In this document: positions 30,007-38,222 of the stretch, in pieces
Position numbering within the stretch: the stretch's first letter is position 1
How the letters are laid out: every line of letters begins with the position of its first letter
IMG/VR virus record: IMGVR_UViG_3300046507_000138
Location: 1-39,236 of that record
Length of the DNA stretch: 39,236 nt
Direction: 5' to 3' (one strand)
DNA from: a virus
Made by a program: the position numbers and the translations under genes
Notes under the pieces: model-generated
Seen by the model: only the letters and a program-made list of their open reading frames with translations
The model's database searches: none
What the model was told of the DNA's origin: nothing

Positions 30007-30278
30007 CTGACGCGGACATCATCCAGAAATTCGAGGCCGAAATCGAGAACGACCCGGCCGCATACGAGCGTCCCGGCGAGTGCGTCTATCAGATCACCGC
30101 GAAAGAGCTTGTAAGGGCTGCGCGCGCCATCGAGCGCCAAACGCTTGAGCGGGCGGCGCAACGCGCTGAAGCCAAGGCGATGGACTGCCACACGCTCGGC
30201 AACGCGGAAGAGTTCAGAGAGTTGTCGGCATGCATCCGCGCCCTGATAGACGCGCAGAGCGGCGAGGAGAAGAAATGA
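30003..30278 (+). CDS. Accessory protein (91 aa)
   Basis: The 91-residue product follows GGGGAGGAAGGGAA and has a helical C-terminal half (RQTLERAAQRAEAKAMDCHT, then FRELSACIRALIDAQSGEE), a module common in small phage proteins. ATGA overlaps at both ends. Function unknown. Confidence 0.62.
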   Translation: MTDADIIQKFEAEIENDPAAYERPGECVYQITAKELVRAARAIERQTLERAAQRAEAKAMDCHTLGNAEEFRELSACIRALIDAQSGEEKK

Positions 30279-30469
30279 CCCCCACCCTCGCCCAGCGCAT
30301 CGAGCATCAGATCGACGCGGCGATCTACTCGCTGGATGCGCTCCCGGCGCGCACCGCTGGCCTGCACGAATACGTCCAACAGAACATCACCCGGCGCATC
30401 ACGCTCGACGCATACCGCTATGTCGAGTTCGCGCATTGGCTGCTGATTAAGGATGAGGAGGAAACGTGA
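30275..30469 (+). CDS. Accessory protein (64 aa)
   Basis: A 64-residue helical protein (TLAQRIEHQIDAAIYSLDAL, then YRYVEFAHWLLIKDEEET). Overlaps neighbours by ATGA and GTGA. No family recognised. Confidence 0.6.
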   Translation: MTPTLAQRIEHQIDAAIYSLDALPARTAGLHEYVQQNITRRITLDAYRYVEFAHWLLIKDEEET

Positions 30470-30693
30470 GCAAAGAACTGAAACCTTGCCCATTCTGCGG
30501 ATTTCAGCCGGAAATAGACGAAGCAGATTTCATTTACCCGATAAACCGAGACAGAACGGTTTGGGGAGCGCATTGCTACGACACAGGAGGTGGATGCGAT
30601 GCGTCTGTTCTTGGGACTTCTAGAGAGGACGCCCTAGCAAAATGGAATTGTAGGGTGACGATGCAAGATGCGAGAAAAGAGGAACAACGGTGA
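30466..30693 (+). CDS. Lar-family restriction alleviation protein
   Basis: The 75-residue protein (GTG start) has the Lar pattern: KELKPCPFCGFQPEI with CxxC, two later cysteines (AHCYDTGGGC) to complete a zinc knuckle, and the closing LGTSREDALAKWNCRV block with AxxKWN. Lar of Rac prophage lowers type I restriction by modulating the host enzyme. Located with anti-restriction candidates and before excisionase. Family call good; activity inferred. Confidence 0.82.
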   Translation: MSKELKPCPFCGFQPEIDEADFIYPINRDRTVWGAHCYDTGGGCDASVLGTSREDALAKWNCRVTMQDARKEEQR

Positions 30694-30887
30694 AACTCAG
30701 ACTCGAGAAATGGCTTGAGCGCCAGTTCGACCCTCCCCCAGCCATCGTCACAGCGCGCGGCTGGATCCGGGATGGCAAGATCTATCCTGCGCCGGTCAAG
30801 GTCGGGCGCGCGTACTATGTCGACGAGAACGCAACCTTTCAGGACCGCCGGACGCGACCGTCGCTGGCTTCCCGCATCCCGAGGTAA
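30690..30887 (+). CDS. xis: Excisionase
   Basis: The 65-residue basic protein (GTG start, overlap GTGA, AGAGGAAC upstream) has the excisionase signature: WLERQFDPPPAIVTARGWIR followed by DGKIYPAPVKVGRAYYV. It is a winged-helix DNA-bending protein that directs integrase to excision. The gene lies two bases before integrase. High confidence. Confidence 0.88.
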   Translation: MKLRLEKWLERQFDPPPAIVTARGWIRDGKIYPAPVKVGRAYYVDENATFQDRRTRPSLASRIPR

Positions 30888-30889
30888 TC

Positions 30890-32008
30890 ATGGCTGCACG
30901 ACCACGCATCCGCAAACGCGCAAACTGGCCTGAGCATCTGCACGAGCCGCGTCCGAATTATTATGTTTGGCGCGATCCACGGGACGGCAAGACGCATGTA
31001 CTAGGTCGAATCTCGCTCGCCGAGGCCATTTATCAGGCTCAGGAGGCGAATGTGATCGTGGCGAATGCCAAGGTTACACGCACACTTGCCGAGCGACTGA
31101 CGGAACAGCAGAAGACGATCGCTGATCTGATCGACCGCATGCCGACCGAAGGCGTCAAGGCATCCACGCTCAAGACGCGCAGCTATGTCGACGGCGCCAT
31201 CGTGAAAGCGCTCGGCACGATCGAGTGTGACAAGCTGACGACGAAGCATATCGCCGACTTCATTGAGCCGATCGTGGAGGAAGGAAAGAAGCGCTGGGCA
31301 CAATCGATCCGAAATCGCCTCGTGACAATCTGCCGGCGCGGTATGGAGCTCGGGCTGATCACGACGATGAACCCGGCCAAGGAAACGTCACGCCCGGTTC
31401 CGAAGACGAAGCGCCGCCGACTGACGATCGAAGAGTTCCAGGCGATCTACGACAAGGCACCGGAGGTCAATGACTGGCTCCAGAACGCGATGCTGTTGGC
31501 GCTCGTGTCAGGACAGGACAGATCGACAATCGGCCGCTGGCAGCGCTCGTTCTCGTCTGGAGATGTCGTGCTTCTTCAGCGCTCGAAAACCTCAATCAAG
31601 ATTGAAATTCCGCTGGCGCTGCGTCTCGACGCGATAGGCATGTCTCTCGGCGATGTCATCGCGAAGTGCAAGTCGACCGGCGTCGTCAGCAAGTATCTGA
31701 TTCACCATGTCAGGAATCAGGGCCGTGCGAAGACTGGAACTCATGTGAAGCTGGGAAGCATCAGTCAATCATTCGCTGATGCGCGCACGCTCGCTGGCAT
31801 TACGAACGACGATTCTGCTCCGACTTTTCACGAGATTCGCAGTTTGTCGAAGCGGCTCTATGACGCTCAAGGTGGCATCGACACCAAGGCGCTGCTCGGT
31901 CACATGACCGATGCGATGGCTGAAATGTACGCCGACAGCCGCGGAATCGCGCCGATAAAGGTGACGATCGCCACAAATCATTCTGAACGAATTAACCACA
32001 CCGGTTGA
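30890..32008 (+). CDS. int: Tyrosine integrase (lambda Int type)
   Basis: The 372-residue recombinase has an N-terminal arm-binding domain (NYYVWRDPRDGKTHVLGRIS), a core-binding helical domain and a catalytic domain with Arg211 (SGQDR), His314-x2-Arg317 (FHEIR), His338 (LLGHMT) and the nucleophile Tyr347 (AEMYAD). Spacing closely follows lambda Int. It integrates the phage at attP, presumably just downstream. Last gene of the rightward early operon. High confidence. Confidence 0.95.
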   Translation: MAARPRIRKRANWPEHLHEPRPNYYVWRDPRDGKTHVLGRISLAEAIYQAQEANVIVANAKVTRTLAERLTEQQKTIADLIDRMPTEGVKASTLKTRSYVDGAIVKALGTIECDKLTTKHIADFIEPIVEEGKKRWAQSIRNRLVTICRRGMELGLITTMNPAKETSRPVPKTKRRRLTIEEFQAIYDKAPEVNDWLQNAMLLALVSGQDRSTIGRWQRSFSSGDVVLLQRSKTSIKIEIPLALRLDAIGMSLGDVIAKCKSTGVVSKYLIHHVRNQGRAKTGTHVKLGSISQSFADARTLAGITNDDSAPTFHEIRSLSKRLYDAQGGIDTKALLGHMTDAMAEMYADSRGIAPIKVTIATNHSERINHTG

Positions 32009-32227
32009 ACGCCTCGCCTCAAAGCCTTGCCAGATAAGGAAGAGGGGCGATCGTCGTTTACTCGGACATGCTCGCGCCTGAAAACTGCATAAATCGATTA
32101 AAAATCAAACGCTTAACCCGATGATTGCGCGACTTATAAACGTCTCGAAACGTCGATTAACGCCTCAATAAAATCAACCACTTATATAGCCGTTATACAC
32201 GGCTGATAGAATCCCCGCGGAGTAAAA
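32009..32227. other. Probable attP region
   Basis: These 219 noncoding bases after integrase are clearly AT-richer than the surroundings. They hold CGATTAA twice (32094 and 32153), a tandem AAACGTC spaced 10 bases (about 32139-32155), CTTATA twice, and an inverted repeat AGCCGT-TATAC-ACGGCT (32188-32204). Such arrays are what arm- and core-type sites look like, but which bases form the core cannot be told without the host junction. No tRNA fragment was recognised. TAGAAT at 32207 could be a -10 for the next gene, with no convincing -35. Confidence 0.5.
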
Positions 32228-32950
32228 ATGAACGGAAAAATCATGAAAGGTTTCGCTGCATCCTTGGCCGGGATGTTTCTGATTGCATGCGCTGGGTGCG
32301 GAGGCGGAGGCGGAGGCGGGAGCGCGCCGGCTTCGCAATCGGCTCCTATGACGAAGAAGGCCGTGACGATCGACGCGGAGGGAGATTCGACCTATTACGG
32401 CACGCAGGTCATCAACGGAGAGACGCTGAGAACTGCGGCCAATCCTCCGGCGCTGCTTCAGCAGAAGTTTGGAGCCAATGCCACAGTCATCAACAGCGCG
32501 AGGGGCGGCGCAGATGTCACGCAGGCATTGTTCGGCATTGCGCCGCGCTACACCGACACCCTCACAACGCGATTGGCCGCGAACGGTGCGCAGCTCGTGA
32601 TCTCGAATTTCGCGATCAACGATTCGATCCGGCTGAGCCAGGAGGATTATCGGAACGGGCTGATTTCGTGGGTCAACGCCGTTCGCAATATGGGGCGCAC
32701 GCCGATCCTGGAAGAACCGAACCCGACGTGCGCTCCGAACGTAACGCGGCTCGATGAGTACGTCACCATCCTGCGCGACGTGGCCGCCCAGCAGAGCGTC
32801 ACGCTGATCACGCAGTACGACTACATCAAGTCGCTGCCGAACTGGCAGGGGATGCTCTCAGACTGCATTCACCCGCTCGATCCGCTCTACGCGATCAAGG
32901 CGCAGCGTGAGTATGACGTGCTTGCACCGATCGTGGCGAAGATGCAGTAA
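32228..32950 (+). CDS. SGNH/GDSL-hydrolase lipoprotein
   Basis: The 240-residue protein has a lipoprotein signal (lipobox LIAC, Cys21) and a Gly-rich tether, then an SGNH hydrolase: block I EGDSTYYG with nucleophile Ser54, block II Gly93 in ARGGAD, block III NFAIND with Asn131, and block V DCIHP with Asp212 and His215. It should be an outer-membrane or periplasmic esterase, perhaps removing acetyl groups from surface polysaccharide. It stands alone between attP and the convergent late genes (GGAG Shine-Dalgarno), typical for a lysogenic-conversion gene. Family high; substrate unknown. Confidence 0.82.
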   Translation: MNGKIMKGFAASLAGMFLIACAGCGGGGGGGSAPASQSAPMTKKAVTIDAEGDSTYYGTQVINGETLRTAANPPALLQQKFGANATVINSARGGADVTQALFGIAPRYTDTLTTRLAANGAQLVISNFAINDSIRLSQEDYRNGLISWVNAVRNMGRTPILEEPNPTCAPNVTRLDEYVTILRDVAAQQSVTLITQYDYIKSLPNWQGMLSDCIHPLDPLYAIKAQREYDVLAPIVAKMQ

Positions 32951-33625
32951 TCAGGAGCCGCGGTAGATGTCGCCCTGCATGCCGGGAACAGTCGGAGGGT
33001 CGGATTCGACCGGATTCGACAGCGGAAGCGTGGCACCCGTACCGCTCGTTGGCGAAATCAGCAGAGGCTGCGCGCTTGCCGGCGCCTGAATGTTGATAGG
33101 CGCATTCGCCGCCGCATATCCCACGTCGGCGATCATCTGCGTTTTGCCGGCGCTATCCTTCGACGAGCCGAAGTAGTAGGAGATGATCGCGACCCACGCC
33201 GTTTGCAGCGTGCCAGTCATCACCAGAAGCAGGTTCTGCGCGGCACCTTCGAGCTTGGCGAACATCACGAGCCCGAGGGTTGCAAAGAAGCCCACAGAGA
33301 CGCCCCATGCGATATAGGTGGGTGTCTTGTCGTTCGGGTTGGACGTCTGCCGCGCGCGGGCGTTCTGCACGTCTGCAAGCCGGTTTGCTTCGGCTGTCAC
33401 CGCGAGCTGCTGCAACTGCACCTTCGCGTTGGTCTGCAACTCCTGAATCTTGACGATGGCGTCAGGATTGCCGAGGAGAGCCGCAGAAACGGCATCAGGC
33501 GTGTTCTCGGTGCCGAGCGCTGCCGAGATCAACCCGCCTACTGCTGCGCCTGCGGGACCGCCTAGAAGCGTGCCGACGATCGGTGCCGCCTTCCCGACGA
33601 CAGATGCAATGTCTTTCCATTCCAT
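32951..33625 (-). CDS. Holin (3TM, GTA-holin type)
   Basis: The 224-residue protein starts MEWKDIASVVGKAAPIVGTL with a Gly/Ala-rich hydrophobic segment (GGPAGAAVGGLISAALG), then a charged helical stretch, two more membrane spans (YIAWGVSVGFFATLGLVMFA and LLLVMTGTLQTAWVAIISYY) and a Pro-rich tail. This is the layout of the '3TM holin' family. It is the last gene of the late operon, one base behind the endolysin, and its stop directly abuts the convergent SGNH gene without a terminator. Holin role likely. Confidence 0.78.
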   Translation of the reverse strand: MEWKDIASVVGKAAPIVGTLLGGPAGAAVGGLISAALGTENTPDAVSAALLGNPDAIVKIQELQTNAKVQLQQLAVTAEANRLADVQNARARQTSNPNDKTPTYIAWGVSVGFFATLGLVMFAKLEGAAQNLLLVMTGTLQTAWVAIISYYFGSSKDSAGKTQMIADVGYAAANAPINIQAPASAQPLLISPTSGTGATLPLSNPVESDPPTVPGMQGDIYRGS

Positions 33626-33626
33626 T

Positions 33627-34106
33627 TCAAACCCCTCGTTCCATATTCGAGGCGATGCGTTCCGTCCAACCGCGGCTGAACGTCGGCCACGCTTTAAGCC
33701 CCTTCAGGTATCTAAGACGCTGCGCGAGGAATCGGAGGACGAAGGTATGAGGATCAACGGCTTTCAGGGCTGCGATGGTCGCAGGCCCCATCTTTCCGTC
33801 GACGGCCGCGCCTGACGCCGCCTGAGCCCATTTCACGGTCTGGCCTCCGTTGTAGTTCGCATCGAGCATCTGAAACGCGACGCGCGGGTCGAACTCGTCG
33901 AGATGCAACGGGTCCCAATAAACGGCCTTGGCGATGCTCTTCGCGGTCTCCAGAGAAAGCGACTTCATCGGCCCCGCATAACCGTTCGCGCGCGCGACGC
34001 GGGCAGTTATCCCCCACATCGTTTCCCCGCCCGGATCGGCGGGATTATTGACGTAGCCGCCTTCGTTTCCGATCAAGGCAGCGAAAGCATCATCAAAAGA
34101 ACTCAT
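33627..34106 (-). CDS. Endolysin (GH108 muramidase-like)
   Basis: The 159-residue enzyme has the GH108 N-terminus with catalytic Glu in LIGNEGGYVNNPADPGGET and the WGIT motif, followed by a peptidoglycan-binding_3-like C-terminal half (AAVDGKMGPATIAALKAVDP). It should cut glycan strands of the cell wall for lysis. No signal peptide is seen, so release depends on the holin encoded next. High confidence. Confidence 0.9.
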   Translation of the reverse strand: MSSFDDAFAALIGNEGGYVNNPADPGGETMWGITARVARANGYAGPMKSLSLETAKSIAKAVYWDPLHLDEFDPRVAFQMLDANYNGGQTVKWAQAASGAAVDGKMGPATIAALKAVDPHTFVLRFLAQRLRYLKGLKAWPTFSRGWTERIASNMERGV

Positions 34107-34113
34107 ACCCGCC

Positions 34114-34488
34114 TCACGTCTTGATCTTCGATGTCACAAAGAAACAAAGCGCGGTGCCAAGCATCACGATCAACGCCCATAACCCACGCTCAACAAGCTT
34201 CAATCGGAGATCCTCATAAAACTTCGCGCGAGACTCTTCTTTCCGCGCGAGAGCTTCATGCAATCGCCGATGTCCGTCAGGATCACCATCTGGGAATCCC
34301 TTTGCGAGCCCATCGACCCGCTCGATAAGAACGTTCACCTTCCCCTCCACGACCTCCAATGAACTCGTATTCTCGACGTGCCGCTGGCCTATATCGATGC
34401 GCAGTTGGTTCAGCGCTTCTGCGACTTCCCTGAATCCGTCGCCTTCGGTATGCGGGGGATTTTCTGTGTACCGCATACGATCATTCAT
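34114..34488 (-). CDS. Lysis-cassette membrane protein with C-terminal anchor
   Basis: The 124-residue protein is helical and charged over its first 95 residues (REVAEALNQLRIDIGQRHVE, LEVVEGKVNVLIERVDGLAK) and ends in one hydrophobic span (GLWALIVMLGTALCFFVTS) and a short basic tail. Coming just before the endolysin, it is a candidate second holin/antiholin or spanin-like factor; the coiled coil plus tail anchor fits small phage lysis accessories. No Rz/Rz1 pair was identified. Confidence 0.62.
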   Translation of the reverse strand: MNDRMRYTENPPHTEGDGFREVAEALNQLRIDIGQRHVENTSSLEVVEGKVNVLIERVDGLAKGFPDGDPDGHRRLHEALARKEESRAKFYEDLRLKLVERGLWALIVMLGTALCFFVTSKIKT

Positions 34489-34524
34489 CCTTTCCCCGTT
34501 TATGGTCTTTTGTATGTCTCGCTC

Positions 34525-34707
34525 TTATTTGGCGGGAGGCTCCAGTCCTGTCAGGATCGTCCCGCTTGGCAACGCATTCCACCATGCCGCATAGCGCGGG
34601 TCGGATGGCTCGATTTCAGACTGATATGGGACCTCCTCTGAAGATTGTTCGGAATAGAAGATGCCGATGACCATCGACATGTCTGCATCGTTGAACTGTG
34701 CGTACAT
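34525..34707 (-). CDS. Small protein following the tail fibre
   Basis: The 60-residue acidic protein (MYAQFNDADMSMVIGIFYSE; SDPRYAAWWNALPSG) is a type I recall immediately after tail-fibre genes of Burkholderia phages, perhaps a fibre chaperone. Shine-Dalgarno GAGGGC. Function unproven. Confidence 0.6.
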   Translation of the reverse strand: MYAQFNDADMSMVIGIFYSEQSSEEVPYQSEIEPSDPRYAAWWNALPSGTILTGLEPPAK

Positions 34708-34716
34708 GGGTTGCCC

Positions 34717-35979
34717 TCAGAATTCGTAGCTGTTCACATTGATGGTAAAGCTCGGCGTTCCAGCGCTGTTCGCTGACGTTTGGAAGATGGTTTGAGCCGT
34801 AAGAACTTCTGTGCGGTACGGAATCGCGAGAGATGCCCCAGCCTGCACCGTCGTTGCATTCACCTGTACACCGAGCGCGGCGACGTTCGTCGGCCCGAGA
34901 AACTGCGAGATGACGCTGACGGCCGTGCTGCCGACCTGATTGAACCCACTCACGAACCGTGCATTGAACGGGATGACTGCCGATGTTCTAGATGCCGTTC
35001 CGACGAACGATGACCCCGACAGAATGTTCTGACCGACGATGTCCACTTTCCGATCTTTCAGGACATACGGCGCATAGGTGAAGTTGATGCTTCCGATCGG
35101 AAGAACCGCCGCGAGAGCCGATACCGTGAAGCCGGACGGGGCCGCGCCTCCCGAATAAATCTCTGGTGCGGCTGCGCTGGTTGCGTTCGTGGAAAGCGTC
35201 CCGAGCACGCCCGTGGTCGGGTTGTACATCCAATACAAAGCCGCGTAACCATTCGCCGGCGCAGTGCCGGTATCGAAGCCGTTGATGACGCCTACGGTCG
35301 AGATATTGTTGTTCAGGGAGACACTCTTGAACTTATACGGGATGCCGCCGAGCGCGTCCTGCAGGATGATTTCGTCGGCCGTAATCGGGATCGTCGGACC
35401 TTGAACCACCAGGGAGGAACTAACGTTCCGGCCATACCCGATGACGCCGCTGGCGCCGATGATACCCGTGATCTGAAACTGCGTGCCGTCATAGGTGACC
35501 GTGACCACGGAGCCGCTTCTGATGTCGCCAGGAACAATGCCGGCCGTGCCGTTGCGCGTGATATTTTTGGCTCCGAGAGCGTTGATATTCAGCGTCGGGA
35601 TGCCCGTCGTGTTCGTGCCAGCGGCGACGAATCGGAAGGATTGGCCGGCTGCGTAAGCGGTGATGCCGGGCGAAGTCGTTGCGGTGATCGTGTCTGTGCC
35701 CGCCACCGCGGCGAGCGTCACGAGGCCGCCGTTCTGGATCTGCTTCGCGGTCGTCGCGTCTTGCAGGTTGACGGCGTCGCCGAGGCCGGTTGCGCGGAAG
35801 CCGCCGAAAGGAATATTTCCGGTCGGGGTTTGCTGGCCGTCCTTCGTGAGAGCGTTCGTCAGGCCGTTGTTGGCGATGTCCGAAAGCGTATTATTCGCCC
35901 ACGTCGAGCTGATGATCGTGCCGGTCACTACGGGGTTCCCCGCGACCAGCGAAAACACACCTGAGCCGTTATATGGCAT
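34717..35979 (-). CDS. Tail fibre protein
   Basis: The ATG with GGAG seven bases upstream gives 420 residues; a longer frame adds six residues and buries the signal. The N-terminus (VTGTIISSTWANNTLSDIAN, TPTGNIPFGGFRATGLGDAV) is the virion-attachment part common to many phage fibres. The centre is a Gly/Thr/Ala-rich beta region and the C-terminal part (from about residue 230) is strand-rich and probably binds the host receptor. First gene after a terminator, and preceded by the 703-aa internal protein. No depolymerase active site was recognised. Confidence 0.82.
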   Translation of the reverse strand: MPYNGSGVFSLVAGNPVVTGTIISSTWANNTLSDIANNGLTNALTKDGQQTPTGNIPFGGFRATGLGDAVNLQDATTAKQIQNGGLVTLAAVAGTDTITATTSPGITAYAAGQSFRFVAAGTNTTGIPTLNINALGAKNITRNGTAGIVPGDIRSGSVVTVTYDGTQFQITGIIGASGVIGYGRNVSSSLVVQGPTIPITADEIILQDALGGIPYKFKSVSLNNNISTVGVINGFDTGTAPANGYAALYWMYNPTTGVLGTLSTNATSAAAPEIYSGGAAPSGFTVSALAAVLPIGSINFTYAPYVLKDRKVDIVGQNILSGSSFVGTASRTSAVIPFNARFVSGFNQVGSTAVSVISQFLGPTNVAALGVQVNATTVQAGASLAIPYRTEVLTAQTIFQTSANSAGTPSFTINVNSYEF

Positions 35980-35990
35980 GGGACTGCTCC

Positions 35991-36018
35991 AAAACAAAAG
36001 GGCCGCACTTGGCGGCCC
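35991..36018 (-). terminator. Terminator before the tail fibre
   Basis: Read leftward, GGGCCGC/GCGGCCC with a 5-base loop is followed by TTTTGTTTT. It lies between the 703-aa protein and the tail-fibre gene and would attenuate fibre and lysis gene expression unless antitermination acts. Confidence 0.8.
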
Positions 36019-36031
36019 GAAGGGGAATGAG

Positions 36032-36157
36032 ATGAACGTGACGCAAGGATTTATTGCACTCGGCGGAATCTTCTCGCTGCTGATCTATCACCTATTGACG
36101 AACGCAGTTTCATCGTTTCGACGGTGGCGTGAATTGCGACAAGCTGCGCGCAAGTAG
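36032..36157 (+). CDS. Possible 41-aa membrane protein on the opposite strand
   Basis: A plus-strand ATG with AAGGGGAATGAG upstream opens a 41-residue frame with one membrane span (FIALGGIFSLLIYHLLTNAV) and a basic C-terminus (SFRRWRELRQAARK), a typical positive-inside small protein. It is antisense to the late operon and overlaps the end of the 703-aa gene by 48 bases. No rightward promoter is evident. Plausible but unproven. Confidence 0.45.
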   Translation: MNVTQGFIALGGIFSLLIYHLLTNAVSSFRRWRELRQAARK

Positions 36158-38221
36158 CTGCGGATCTACCTTTACATTCGGCGCCGTTGCGTTGACGAGG
36201 TCAGCACTGAGCGCCTTCGAAACGAACATGCGGTTCTGAGCGTTGTCGATCAGACCGCCGACATACGGGATTTTCTTAATGCCAGAGCCGAGTACAGATG
36301 CGAGCGCCGAAGCCGTGTTCGATGTGTTGACCGGAGCGGATGACGGAAACGCGTTCATGTACGAGCCAACGCGGCCGATCGTGTTGAGTTGGTTGATTTC
36401 CTCTGGCGTGTAGAAGGCACCCAGTTTGGAAGGCCCGAATGCTGACATTTGCTGAGCGAACCCGGCAGGCTTGAAAGGCGCATCGCCGGCGACGTTCTGA
36501 CCGAAGCCTTTCATCGCGAGCTGTGCGCCGATTTGGTTACGCGCCTCAGTGAACGACTCGGGAGCCTGCTCGCGTAGCAAGTTCGCCAGCGCGCTTACCT
36601 GATCCGTCTTCCCGCCAACGATGAACTTTTTTACGAAGTCGTCAGCGTTGATCGAATTGCTCGCCGATGCTTCGAGCGCTGGGATCTGTTCATGCAGCGC
36701 GAATCGCTGCGCGGCGAGTTGCCGAGCCGGCGCGAATACGCCTCCCTTGTCATCTGCCGTGAGAATCGCATTCTTCACGCTGTTTCGGAGCGTCGCGAGC
36801 GCCGCATTCGTCGCCGGATCGTTGCTCTGGTTCGCGTTGATGACCTTCAGCAGATTCTCGGCGTTCTCGATGGTGAACGTCTTTTGTTGAGTCCCTCCCA
36901 TCAGCCCGAGCTGATTGAAGTTGTTGCGAACGCCGCTCGGGACCTTATCGCCAAAATCGTTTAGAACCTGCGCATAGTCCTGCGCAACGCCAGTCAGCGG
37001 GACGTCGAGGTTCTTCCCGCTCGATGCTTTGGCGGCCGAATACGCGTTGCTTACCTGCTTGGAAAGAGTGTCGTCGATACTCTGGAGCGACTGCTTGATC
37101 GACGTCCCTGCCTGATAAGCATCGGTAGCATTTCCGGTGAGCCCGTAGAGTGCCTGCTGAAGTTGCGTGTTCTGCTGATTGAAGCGATTCGCCAAAGGTG
37201 ATCCGATGCCATTCACGCCACGCATATTCAGTTCATTAGCGAACTGCGTCGGATCGCGCGTGATCTGCCCCAGCGTCGGCGAAATCCCTACATTTCGGAA
37301 ATCTTGTGATCGAAGAGCCGCTGCAGGATCGACACCTGGATTCTGCTGAATTACTTCCGCTGCCTGCTGTCGGATCGGAACGAACGTGCTCGGAGCGCCG
37401 CGCGTCGGTGTTACGCCAGGAGGTTTAGGAGGACCGACCGGAACGGCGCCAGCCATCGGGGAAGCCGTTGGCACAGGCTGCGGCATGTCGAACGTCTGCT
37501 GCGCCTGCGGGCCAAGTTCGCGGATCGTCTTATCGACTGCGGTATTAGCGAGATCTGCGGCGAGTTGCGGACTCGTTTTCGCGGTCGGCGTGAGTGCGTT
37601 CGAGAGCGCACGAGCGCCGGCCGTCATGCCAGAACCTGCCAAAACGCCGCCAGTACCGCCGAGGATTCCGCCAGCAACTTGCCATGCGGGGTTGAGCCCA
37701 AGTTCCCGCGCGCCCCCTGAGCCAGCAGCAGAGCCGGCCGCCCCAAACATTTGCATACCCGGCATAGCCGCCAGACCAGATCCTACCGCCTGCGCAACAG
37801 GCGAAGATGCGCCGGCCAACGCGCGCCCCAGTCCGACCGTTGGCGATACGCCAGCCATCGCCGATGAGGCGTCTTGCACGAGACGCTCTGTCGCGTTCGC
37901 GGGCTGCGGAAGGCCCGCACTGTTCTCCAGATTCTGGATTGTCTGGGAGACGGGCGCGAGGTTCGTGCCGAATACCTTGTTGACGCCAGCATTCAGCGCA
38001 TCGCCGAACATGGCAGGAAGAGACGTAAGACCGGTAATCCCTGCACGGGCCGTCAACCCAAGCTGTCGGCCGAGTTCGCTCCCTCCAGAGGACGTCGCCG
38101 CTTTCGGTGCCTGCTGCACCACAGCGGGTGCCCTTGCATCGGCAACGAATTGTTCAGCGAGAGAGGTTTGCGGCTGCGCCTGTCCAGCATCGGCCGCGAA
38201 CTGATCCGCAAGACTAGGCAT
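36110..38221 (-). CDS. Large internal virion/ejection protein (703 aa)
   Basis: The protein opens with two copies of a short motif (SLADQFAADA and SLAEQFVADA), then a Gly/Ala-rich hydrophobic region (about residues 120-210, e.g. AGGILGGTGGVLAGSGMTAG) able to contact membranes, and a long helical remainder with many Asn/Gln. It follows the SLT protein by one base, and both precede the fibre. Size, composition and order fit an inner-core protein ejected with DNA to span the envelope. No enzyme motif seen. Confidence 0.72.
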   Translation of the reverse strand: MPSLADQFAADAGQAQPQTSLAEQFVADARAPAVVQQAPKAATSSGGSELGRQLGLTARAGITGLTSLPAMFGDALNAGVNKVFGTNLAPVSQTIQNLENSAGLPQPANATERLVQDASSAMAGVSPTVGLGRALAGASSPVAQAVGSGLAAMPGMQMFGAAGSAAGSGGARELGLNPAWQVAGGILGGTGGVLAGSGMTAGARALSNALTPTAKTSPQLAADLANTAVDKTIRELGPQAQQTFDMPQPVPTASPMAGAVPVGPPKPPGVTPTRGAPSTFVPIRQQAAEVIQQNPGVDPAAALRSQDFRNVGISPTLGQITRDPTQFANELNMRGVNGIGSPLANRFNQQNTQLQQALYGLTGNATDAYQAGTSIKQSLQSIDDTLSKQVSNAYSAAKASSGKNLDVPLTGVAQDYAQVLNDFGDKVPSGVRNNFNQLGLMGGTQQKTFTIENAENLLKVINANQSNDPATNAALATLRNSVKNAILTADDKGGVFAPARQLAAQRFALHEQIPALEASASNSINADDFVKKFIVGGKTDQVSALANLLREQAPESFTEARNQIGAQLAMKGFGQNVAGDAPFKPAGFAQQMSAFGPSKLGAFYTPEEINQLNTIGRVGSYMNAFPSSAPVNTSNTASALASVLGSGIKKIPYVGGLIDNAQNRMFVSKALSADLVNATAPNVKVDPQLLARSLSQFTPPSKR

Positions 38222-38222
38222 G

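Noticed and set aside
37386-38204. 272-codon plus-strand frame rich in Pro/Ala/Cys
   Set aside because: Shadow opposite the 703-aa internal protein; no start signal.
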